DNA from: Bryobacterales bacterium
GTDB taxonomy: Bacteria > Acidobacteriota > Terriglobia > Bryobacterales > Bryobacteraceae
Direction: 5' to 3'
DNA length: 7,371 bases
Assembly: GCA_025462985.1 (NCBI GenBank)
Contig: JAOAPP010000623.1
Span: forward strand, 1 to 7,371
The notes under the pieces are model-generated. The model ran no database searches. It saw only the letters and a list, made by a program, of their open reading frames with translations, and was not told the DNA's origin. The first letter of the stretch is position 1. Every line of letters begins with the position of its first letter. Below, piece by piece: positions 1 to 5,382 of this stretch. Both the position numbers and the translations under genes were made by a program.

Positions 1-3
1 AGA

Positions 4-444
4 GTGAAGCCGGTCAAGTCTGCCCGAAGATCCGTGAGAGGCAAAACTGTACCCGCAGATCCAGTGGATTTGAACGGCGCCTCCGAATCGGAACTACGGT
101 CCGTGCCGGGCATCGGCGCGCTCACCGCGAGGAAGATCATGGACGGACGCCCCTACTCCTCCGTTTCTGATCTCTCCAAGGCAGGAATCTCAGCAGCGGT
201 CATCAGGAAGATTGCTCCGAATGTGACGGCAGGAGGCAAACCGCTTGTGCTGCGCCGCCCGGAAGCAACAACCGCGGCCCCCGGCGGCGGTCCTGGGATG
301 GTTTGGGTCAACAGGGGAACCAAGGTCTATCACCAGCCTGGCGACAAATGGTACGGCAGAACAAAGAATGGCAGATACATCAAAGAGAGGGACGCCATTG
401 CAGCCGGTTATCACGCCAGCAAGGAAAGTGAATCGTCGCAATAG
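4..444 (+). CDS. ComEA-like helix-hairpin-helix DNA-binding protein
   Basis: A 146-residue protein with two recognisable parts. Residues about 19-75 form a ComEA-type helix-hairpin-helix unit: 'VDLNGASESEL', then the hairpin 'VPGIGALTARKI' (34-45), then 'YSSVSDL', the usual signature of non-specific DNA-backbone binding. After a Gly/Pro linker (about 77-98) comes a small tail, residues 99-137, with 'VWVN', 'VYHQPGDKWYG' and 'TKNGRYI...DAIAAGY'. I recognise this tail from similar small acidobacterial proteins; its function is unknown to me. No signal peptide or membrane segment is visible, so a cytoplasmic protein is likely, unlike true ComEA. The GTG at base 4 is the first start in view, but the frame is open to the window edge, so the real start could lie upstream. 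The gene ends with TAG 21 bases from the converging M56 gene. A role in DNA uptake or repair is not shown. Confidence 0.82.
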   Translation: MKPVKSARRSVRGKTVPADPVDLNGASESELRSVPGIGALTARKIMDGRPYSSVSDLSKAGISAAVIRKIAPNVTAGGKPLVLRRPEATTAAPGGGPGMVWVNRGTKVYHQPGDKWYGRTKNGRYIKERDAIAAGYHASKESESSQ

Positions 445-465
445 TTCCCTCTGCCGCCCCTATTC

Positions 466-2289
466 TCAATGAAGGGGCTGAGCCAGTCCGCGTTCCTGAG
501 CTCGCCGTATGAGTTCTTCGAGTTGCTGTTGTACCCGCTTCGCTTCCCGCGCCTGCTGTGCTCCCAGCTCACCTTGCATCCGACCCAGACGCCCTTGCTG
601 CTGGCCCAGCTTGCCCTGCTCCTCACCCAGAAGTCCTTGCTTTTCCCCCATCAGACCTTGCGCGGCAGCCATGCGAGACTGCATCTCTCCGAGCTTTGAC
701 TGCAAACTGCCGAGCTGCCGCATAGCGTCTTCGGCCGTTTTCAACTCCTTTTCCATGTCGATCTGATGCAATTTCGTTTCGAGGTCGCGAAGCTGCTCTT
801 GCAGGTGCTTCATTGTCGCGGCGTCCAGCGGGGCTTCTACCAGCGCGGACTGCCTCTCTCCGAGTTGGCTTTGTTTCTCGCCCAGGATGGACTGCTGCCT
901 GCCTAGCTCACTTTGTTTTCGGCCTAACTCTTCCATCGGACGCAAGAGCTTTCTGGCCTCCTCCACCGTCGAGCTGTCACGAATCACGTAGCGCTTTCCT
1001 CCGCTGTTGAAGGTGATTGTGCCCGGCTCGCCTTTGTCTTCTCCAGACCATGATCCGAAGTTGGAGGAGGAGCCATCCTTTCCGGTGATTGTCACCGAAG
1101 AGATGCCATGGCGAAATCTTGCGGGCGCAACATTTTCCTGAGGCGGCGGGGCGGGGGTGGGAGGCTCCGGCGGATCAAAAACGATCACATGTACGGGAGC
1201 CACCGGCGCTGCCGGAACCTCGATGACGGCTTCAGGCACAGCGGGCGGCGTGAGAAATCGTGGCGTAAAGGCGCCGGCAACTCCCACCGACCCGGCACAC
1301 GTGAAGATGAGCAATACGCGGGCTATCGAAACGCCCGGCCTGTGCGCACGGCTCCCGTCCAGCAGGCTTTCGACGCGCGTTAGCAATTCCGACTTGCTCT
1401 CGAGAAGCAGTGGAACAGTGGCGGGAGCTACGGAGCCGAACTGCCGAATTCCTGCGATTCGCGTCAGGCAAGACGCATAATCGTGGGGTTCGCACAGGGA
1501 GGTCACACGGTCGTCGCATGCCATCTCCCGGTCCAGGTCCATGCGATGCGCCAAGTAGGCGACGAGCGGATGAAAGATAGCGACAGCTTCGATTGTTCGC
1601 TGTAGCACGATGCTCCAGTCGTCCAAGCGCGCCACGTGGGCCAGCTCGTGTAGCAGAACCTGTTCCAGCTCAGATCGGTCGAGATGATCGGCCAGCGATG
1701 CCGGAAGCAGCACCTGCGGCCGCGAGTAACCAAGGAGCGCCGGAGTGGCAACATCATGCGATAAACCAAGCGACACTGGCCTGCGTGTGCCAGTGCGCGC
1801 AACCAGACCATCGAACAGAGCTTGGATGTCTTCGGTCGCATTGATGGCGCTGCGTTTTATCCGGAGCCCATACGCGAAGCCGCGCAGCAATCGAACCAGT
1901 TGCAAACAGGCGGCTGCGGCCCAGCAAAACAGGAATACGGCGACGGGCGACGGCAAGAAGCGTTTCTGCGCCCGTTGCGCCGGTACAGTCTCCGGACTGG
2001 AGGGCACGGACGCAGGGGCCGGTTGCAGCAGCGACACGGTTGTGATTGTGTTTGTCTGCTCGGCCACAGGAACGGAGTGGAGTTGGATCTTTGGAACAAA
2101 CGGGAGCGCAATGAGCAAGCCGAGCATCAGCCACCATGCACAATAACGGCTGGCCGCATTCCATCCCTTGTGCCAAGCCAGCAGGCTCGTCAGCGCGATC
2201 GCAACAGCGCCCGGCACTGCTGCATTGACCAGGCTCGTGAAGATCGCAGCAGTGAAATAGTTCACGTTTTCAATTCCTGTTTCGAGCAT
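466..2289 (-). CDS. M56 (BlaR1-like) membrane metallopeptidase with heptad-repeat coiled-coil tail
   Basis: A 607-residue membrane zinc protease of the BlaR1/MecR1 family. Predicted membrane segments lie near residues 11-37, 50-66, 114-132 and 322-342. The zinc motif HELAH is at 214-218, followed by 'DREMACDD' (253-260), whose E255 is the likely third ligand. In the family, this domain triggers cleavage of the partner BlaI repressor and so induces the operon. The C-terminal sensor part is not a penicillin-binding domain. It has a Pro-rich stretch (about 346-386), a short Gly/Ser-rich section with 'VTITGKDG' (399-406), then coiled coil to about residue 600. Within that, Leu/Met recurs every seven residues (455-483 and 526-575). 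The start ATG has a strong AAGGAGG (2297-2303) seven bases upstream. Only 12 bases separate it from the blaI stop, so the two genes are co-transcribed. The signal sensed cannot be read from the sequence, but beta-lactams are unlikely. Confidence 0.9.
   Translation of the reverse strand: MLETGIENVNYFTAAIFTSLVNAAVPGAVAIALTSLLAWHKGWNAASRYCAWWLMLGLLIALPFVPKIQLHSVPVAEQTNTITTVSLLQPAPASVPSSPETVPAQRAQKRFLPSPVAVFLFCWAAAACLQLVRLLRGFAYGLRIKRSAINATEDIQALFDGLVARTGTRRPVSLGLSHDVATPALLGYSRPQVLLPASLADHLDRSELEQVLLHELAHVARLDDWSIVLQRTIEAVAIFHPLVAYLAHRMDLDREMACDDRVTSLCEPHDYASCLTRIAGIRQFGSVAPATVPLLLESKSELLTRVESLLDGSRAHRPGVSIARVLLIFTCAGSVGVAGAFTPRFLTPPAVPEAVIEVPAAPVAPVHVIVFDPPEPPTPAPPPQENVAPARFRHGISSVTITGKDGSSSNFGSWSGEDKGEPGTITFNSGGKRYVIRDSSTVEEARKLLRPMEELGRKQSELGRQQSILGEKQSQLGERQSALVEAPLDAATMKHLQEQLRDLETKLHQIDMEKELKTAEDAMRQLGSLQSKLGEMQSRMAAAQGLMGEKQGLLGEEQGKLGQQQGRLGRMQGELGAQQAREAKRVQQQLEELIRRAQERGLAQPLH
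547..714 (-). repeat. Protein-level heptad repeat block 2 (21-base units) in the M56 gene
   Basis: Eight consecutive seven-residue units, residues 526-581, start with Leu or Met at 526, 533, 540, 547, 554, 561, 568 and 575 without a break. The consensus is L-G-x-x-Q-[SG]-x, for example LGEEQGK, LGQQQGR and LGRMQGE. The units correspond to 21-base DNA repeats that have drifted. A Gly at the second place of nearly every unit is unusual for a stable coiled coil. Confidence 0.85.
841..927 (-). repeat. Protein-level heptad repeat block 1 in the M56 gene
   Basis: Four in-register seven-residue units (LGRKQSE, LGRQQSI, LGEKQSQ, LGERQSA), residues 455-482, plus L483. The consensus is the same as in the second block, from which it is separated by about 40 residues of ordinary charged helix. 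The shared consensus suggests that both blocks grew by duplication of one 21-base unit. Confidence 0.82.
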
Positions 2290-2296
2290 TGTGTTC

Positions 2297-2303
2297 CCTC
2301 CTT
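2297..2303 (-). promoter_or_regulatory. Ribosome binding site of the M56 gene
   Basis: AAGGAGG on the minus strand, seven bases before the ATG at 2289. It overlaps the TAA stop of blaI (2302-2304), an arrangement that favours coupled translation of repressor and protease. Confidence 0.8.
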
Positions 2304-2691
2304 ATCTGTGCTCTGGCTTGTGCTCAGCGAGAAGCTTTCGCAGCTTCTCGAAATCGCGATGCCGAAGTCCTTCGTCTTTCAAAAGATTGGCTACCAGGAG
2401 TTCGGGTGAATCGTTGAAGAAGCGCTTCAACAGGTGCCGCACGGCTCCGCTGCTCGCCTGGTCCCGGTCTATTGTCGGTTCATAAACAAAAGCGCGGCCT
2501 TGTTTGGTGTGCCGCACGTAGCCCTTGTTTTCCAGAATGCGCAAGGTGGTCAGCACGGTGGTGTAGGCCAGCGGCGGATCCGCATCGACAGCCTCGGCGA
2601 TCTCTCCCACGGAGCCCTGCCGTTTGTCCCAGAGCGCATTCATTAAACTTAGCTCCGCTTCGGTCAGCTGTTGAGACGCTTTTCTCGCCAA
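2302..2691 (-). CDS. blaI: BlaI/MecI/CopY-family transcriptional repressor
   Basis: A 129-residue winged-helix repressor. The N-terminus 'MARKASQQLTEAELSLMNALW' is the typical opening of this family. Residues about 8-72 form the winged helix, with the recognition helix in 'YTTVLTTLRILENKG' (43-57) and the wing around 'TKQGRAFVYEP' (62-72). The rest (about 73-129) is the helical dimerisation and cleavage region. The start chosen is the TTG at 2689-2691, because GGAGG (2700-2704) lies eight bases upstream. The longer reading from TTG at 2706 adds five residues and would put the ribosome binding site inside the gene. The M56 protease gene follows 12 bases downstream, forming the usual repressor-protease operon. 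Two palindromes over the promoter suggest autorepression. Other targets are unknown; no similar site was found elsewhere in the window. Confidence 0.93.
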   Translation of the reverse strand: MARKASQQLTEAELSLMNALWDKRQGSVGEIAEAVDADPPLAYTTVLTTLRILENKGYVRHTKQGRAFVYEPTIDRDQASSGAVRHLLKRFFNDSPELLVANLLKDEGLRHRDFEKLRKLLAEHKPEHR

Positions 2692-2699
2692 GTCGATAG

Positions 2700-2704
2700 C
2701 CTCC
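2700..2704 (-). promoter_or_regulatory. Ribosome binding site that decides the blaI start
   Basis: GGAGG on the minus strand followed by eight bases and then TTG at 2691. It immediately follows the first palindrome. It supports the shorter BlaI starting 'MARKASQ', which also matches the family's usual N-terminus. Confidence 0.8.
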
Positions 2705-2727
2705 AAGTATTAAAGATTTAATACTTG
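2704..2727. promoter_or_regulatory. Perfect palindrome, candidate BlaI operator 1
   Basis: Two 11-base arms, CAAGTATTAAA and TTTAATACTTG, pair perfectly around a two-base centre (GA). The site lies where transcription from the blaI promoter should start, directly ahead of the ribosome binding site. BlaI/MecI/CopY repressors bind such AT-rich dyads as dimers and usually control their own operon. BlaI binding here is inferred from position and symmetry. The exact half-site does not match the staphylococcal TACA/TGTA consensus. Confidence 0.72.
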
Positions 2728-2732
2728 ATTCT

Positions 2733-2761
2733 GTTGTACGCCTTGACGAGAAATCTGTCAA
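2733..2761 (-). promoter_or_regulatory. Sigma70-type promoter of blaI-M56 operon
   Basis: On the minus strand a perfect -35 box TTGACA (2756-2761) is followed by a 17-base spacer and a -10 box TACAAC (2733-2738, four of six consensus bases). The expected transcription start, about 2726, falls in palindrome 1, giving a leader of roughly 35 bases. The -35 box overlaps palindrome 2. The promoter lies within or just after the 3' end of the antiporter-rhodanese gene, so the blaI operon need not depend on read-through from that gene. Confidence 0.7.
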
Positions 2762-2779
2762 CTAATTATTTAATAGTTG
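2759..2779. promoter_or_regulatory. Imperfect palindrome, candidate BlaI operator 2
   Basis: Outer arms CAACTA and TAGTTG pair perfectly around a nine-base AT-rich centre. The right half, ATTTAATAGTTG, matches the right half of palindrome 1 (ATTTAATACTTG) at 11 of 12 bases, which argues that the same protein binds both. The centres are about 53 bases apart, close to five helical turns, so dimers would lie on the same face of the DNA. The site covers the -35 box and also contains the TAA (2766-2768) of the read-through antiporter frame. Confidence 0.62.
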
Positions 2780-4409
2780 GCGAATCAACGGGCATGCCTT
2801 CCTTTACCCAGGCATTCCAGCCACCGCGAACTGCCCGTGCATTCTGCCAGCCTGCGTGCCGAAGTTCTCGCGCCACCCGGGCGCTTGTCGCTTCGTTTGG
2901 TCAAGCACACAAGACGGCAAGCACCGCGTTTTGGGGAAGCTTGAGCCCGGTGGCGGCGCTAGCAGCTCTGTCCGGAGGAATACGCACCGCACTTGGGATG
3001 CGCTGGCCGCTCTCCTCGTAAGTTCGGTCTGTGCGCGCATCGACAATCACGGTCAACTCGCCGGCTTCCTGCAACTGTCGGATTTGCGGGACGGTGATGT
3101 ACTCACTTGCATCGAGATTCGGAGCCGGCGATTCAACGGCCAGAACCTTTAGTGGCAAAACCGGCGCTGCTGTGGCGCCGCCTGACGAAGGCTTTTCGTC
3201 CGGCTCATTCTCGCGAGGAGCCTTCACGAGAAAGATCGGAGAGATGCCATGCAGCACGACGGAACACATCACGACCAGGCAGCAGATCCGGAGCAGATAC
3301 TCGCTTTGAGGCAAACCCTGGAAGACGGGCAGCAAGACGAGAAGAAGTGAACTCAGCCCGCGTGGTCCGAACCAGGCGACCAGCCAGCGATTGTGCCAGG
3401 AAAGTCGAGCTGGCAGAAGCGCAGGAAGAAACGCCGCGGGTCTCGCCGCAAACACCGCCGCCACGAACAAGATCGTGAGACCACCGCCGACACCAAACCC
3501 CGTCCAGATGACTGACATCCCGAACAGCACGAACGTAAACATCAAAGCCATCTCGGCGGTCGTCTCACCATATTCGAGAAAGCAATCACAGAGTTCCACA
3601 TCCAGCGCGGAAATCGTTACGCCAGCCGCAAACGCCGCAAGAAAGCCGCTTCCATGTACACTCTCGGCAGCGGCATAGGCAGCGAACGCTACACCCAGCG
3701 AATAGATCGACTCATAGTCACGGCGTACGCCGAGTCGCCGTCGAACCAGTTCCAGCATCCCCACTGCACCCAGGCCAACCACGACTCCGCCAGCGGGACT
3801 CAGGACGAGTATGCTCATTGCAAAGTGCGCCCACTCCGAAGGCCCGAACTTGTGGTCGCCACTCATCAGCGTCATGCCGACCAGCACCATTGGGAGGAGA
3901 ACTGCGTCGTTCATTCCGCCCTCGAGGCGCAGGGCCTGCCGTACGCCTACATTCAGGCCGGGTCGTCCCAGAAGAGCGCGCAGCATCACTGGATCGGTAG
4001 AGGCTAGAGCCGCACCCAGCACCAGAGCTGCGGGAAACGCCAGGCCGAGCATCCAGGACGCAAGAAACGCTATCAGCAGACCCGAAAACAGAGTCCCGGG
4101 ACCGATTACGAGGAACGATAATAATCGCTGCTTGCGCACTTCCGCCAGATTAAGTGAAACGGCGTCTGTAAATAGCACCAATACCAGGCTCAGCGTGCCG
4201 ACGACCCGCAGAATTGGTGAATGCACATTCACGTTGACCAGGTTGAGTCCGAATGGTCCGATCACTGCTCCCAAACCAAGAAAGACGGCCACTTGCGGGA
4301 GGCCCGTCTTCTCGATCAATCCCGAGAGCAGGGCCGAGATCATAATCACGGCTCCGATCAAGGCGATCGTAGACAGAAATTGTTCAGGGCTGAATGCTGA
4401 TAGCGGCAT
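2766..4409 (-). CDS. CPA1-type Na+/H+ antiporter fused to rhodanese domain, with in-frame TGA (possible selenoprotein)
   Basis: Residues 1-395 form a multi-spanning NhaP-like cation/proton antiporter with 'ALASTDPV' (T138-D139-P140), 'EGGMND' (163-168) and 'FGPRGLSSLL' (347-356), matching the family's ion-site Asp, Asn-Asp and Arg motifs. A polar linker (about 396-434) leads to a cytoplasmic rhodanese domain (about 437-547) with 'VIVDARTD' and 'IPSAVRIP'. A conventional reading stops at TGA 2901-2903 after 502 residues ('VLCA'). In the same frame, 44 further codons read 'PNEATSARVARELR', 'HAGWQNARAVRGGWNAW', 'VKEGMPVD' and end at TAA 2766-2768, exactly completing the domain. The TGA replaces the cysteine expected in the active loop. 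It may encode selenocysteine (residue 503), or be a nonsense mutation or base error. The start ATG has only a weak upstream GAGAAGA. The fusion suggests control of transport by sulfur or redox state, which is inference. Confidence 0.85.
2860..2895 (-). promoter_or_regulatory. Candidate bacterial SECIS-like hairpin downstream of the in-frame TGA
   Basis: In the minus-strand transcript an outer stem CGAAG/CUUCG (2891-2895 with 2860-2864) encloses an internal loop of six and five bases. An inner stem GCGCC/GGCGC (2880-2884 with 2870-2874) carries the five-base apical loop CGGGU. The apical loop begins 22 bases after the UGA and has G as its second base with GU at its end. As I recall the bacterial SECIS rules (apical loop roughly 16-37 bases after UGA, a G in the first two loop bases), it fits. 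The region also encodes conserved rhodanese residues in GC-rich DNA, so pairing by chance is possible. Confidence 0.45.
2901..2903 (-). other. In-frame TGA at rhodanese catalytic-cysteine position
   Basis: The codons around it are TGT-GCT-TGA-CCA-AAC-GAA. Aligned without gaps to the E. coli GlpE rhodanese as I know it, the TGA falls on the catalytic Cys. The downstream landmarks, the Gly 17 residues later and the 'GG-aromatic-x-AW' motif at 26-31, also fall in register. TGA serves as a normal stop for the M56, DUF2237 and serine hydrolase genes. This position is therefore either context-dependent selenocysteine, a one-base change from a Cys codon (TGC or TGT), or an error. Confidence 0.6.
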
Positions 4410-4480
4410 TCCTGTTATCTTCTCAATCGGGGGGACGAAGCGCGGAGGCCGCGACGACCGTCACGGTACGCTGGTATCGC

Positions 4481-4843
4481 ATGGAAAAAAACGTTCTCGG
4501 GACAGTATTGCAAACCTGCTGCACGGATCCTCTCACTGGGTTCTATCGCGATGGCAAATGCAACACCGGGCCTGAAGATGTCGGGCAACATACGATTTGC
4601 GTGCTTCTGACGGACGAGTTCCTGCGACATCAAGCATCGATCGGCAACGACCTTATCACGCCTCGCCCCGAGTACGGCTTTCCGGGCTTGAAGGCCGGCG
4701 ACCAGTGGTGCGTCTGTATCGAGCTTTGGAAAAAATCCTATGATGCCGGCGTTGTCGGGGCCGCCCGTCTCGAAGCGACACACGAGAAGGCTCTCGAATT
4801 CGTTTCGCTGGAAGACTTGAAGAGAAGCGCCCGCGTCAACTGA
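4481..4843 (+). CDS. DUF2237 family protein
   Basis: A 120-residue soluble protein of the DUF2237 family, whose biochemical function is not known to me. The family pattern is nearly complete: 'NVLGTVLQTCCTDPLTGFYRDG' broken across residues 4-25, then C27, 'NTGPEDVGQHTIC' (28-40), 'GNDLITPRPEYGFPGLK' (55-71), 'GDQWCVC' (73-79) and 'LEATHEKALEFV' towards the end. Six cysteines (13, 14, 27, 40, 77, 79) could form a metal or redox site, which is inference. The frame is open upstream to an ATG at 4394, but that version adds 29 residues unlike the family and overlaps the start of the divergent antiporter gene. The ATG at 4481 puts the first conserved motif at residue 4, as in relatives. No strong ribosome binding site is visible. 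It is convergent with the next gene, with 12 bases between the stops. Confidence 0.88.
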   Translation: MEKNVLGTVLQTCCTDPLTGFYRDGKCNTGPEDVGQHTICVLLTDEFLRHQASIGNDLITPRPEYGFPGLKAGDQWCVCIELWKKSYDAGVVGAARLEATHEKALEFVSLEDLKRSARVN

Positions 4844-4855
4844 CGCCTTCCGGTC

Positions 4856-5314
4856 TTACTTCTGCGGCGGCGGACCCAGCGGACTGGGCGCGCAACCGGT
4901 TTTCTCGCGCGTGTCCGTGATGGAGGCGATCTTCCAACCGGCGTTGGTCTTCAGCAGGCTGAATGAATCGACTCCGCAATGGCTGAATTTTCCGTCCAGG
5001 TGAAAATCGTAATCCGCCCAGACCGCCGCTGCCGTTCCGTGCTGCAGCACCTTCGGATTCCAGATGCGTTCCAGCCAGGAGCCGTTGCTCTTCCCAAACT
5101 GATCGAGCCACTTCTCAAATGGCAGACCGCCAGGGGTACCATTCGGTCCGATTCCGTAGAGCATGGCGTCCGAAATGAACAAAGCCCTTGCGGCGTTCGC
5201 ATTGTGTGACGCCATTGCATCGAACAGCTGCTGCGCGACTGTCAATGGCCCGGGCGATTCTGCGGCAAAGCCGATGATAGGCGCCGCAAGAAGCAGAGCA
5301 AGAACCTTATGCAT
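4856..5314 (-). CDS. Secreted NTF2-like (SnoaL/DUF4440-type) protein
   Basis: A 152-residue protein with a clear signal peptide ('MHKVLALLLAAPIIGFAAES', cut probable near residues 18-19), so periplasmic or exported. The mature part has the NTF2-like pattern: an opening helix 'VAQQLFDAMASHNANAARALF', then 'KWLDQFG', the strand pairs around 'AAAVWADYDFHLDGKFSHCG', and the closing 'FSLLKTNAGWKIASITDT'. In this fold 'GWKIASI' is the usual final strand. It ends in a Pro-rich tail 'APSPLGPPPQK'. Relatives bind small ligands or act as enzymes, and no catalytic residues can be assigned, so the function is unknown. The start ATG at 5314 has a GAGAGG about 12 bases upstream, somewhat distant. It is divergent from the serine hydrolase gene, with 68 bases between the starts. 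A shared control region is possible. Confidence 0.8.
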   Translation of the reverse strand: MHKVLALLLAAPIIGFAAESPGPLTVAQQLFDAMASHNANAARALFISDAMLYGIGPNGTPGGLPFEKWLDQFGKSNGSWLERIWNPKVLQHGTAAAVWADYDFHLDGKFSHCGVDSFSLLKTNAGWKIASITDTREKTGCAPSPLGPPPQK

Positions 5315-5337
5315 GGCGTCAGTCTACCTCTCACCCA

Positions 5338-5365
5338 TTGTCTTTGCGTCACCTCAGCGTATAGA
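5338..5365 (+). promoter_or_regulatory. Possible promoter of the serine hydrolase gene
   Basis: TTGTCT (5338-5343) and TATAGA (5360-5365) are separated by 16 bases, each matching the sigma70 consensus at four of six positions. They end 17 bases before the ATG at 5383. The spacing is reasonable, but the match is modest and no strong ribosome binding site follows. No palindrome resembling the blaI sites is present here. Confidence 0.35.
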
Positions 5366-5382
5366 GTGAAACGACAACCGCA

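Noticed and set aside
2901..4409. Antiporter simply ending at the TGA with a naturally short rhodanese remnant
   Set aside because: The same frame continues through every expected C-terminal rhodanese landmark to a TAA, which would not be expected if the domain had been truncated long ago. A very recent mutation or a base error remains possible.
4441..4453. Small hairpin CGCGG-AGG-CCGCG between the divergent genes
   Set aside because: A five-base GC stem in GC-rich DNA with no T run and no conserved context. It is too weak to call a terminator or operator.
4394..4480. N-terminal extension of the DUF2237 gene starting at ATG 4394, with a hydrophobic start
   Set aside because: The family motif begins right after the ATG at 4481. 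The extension would overlap the antiporter start and does not resemble relatives. A signal peptide reading is possible but weaker.
3811..4575. 254-residue plus-strand open frame overlapping the antiporter and DUF2237 genes
   Set aside because: It covers both real genes in the wrong frame, with Arg/Ser/Thr/Pro-rich composition and no family signature.
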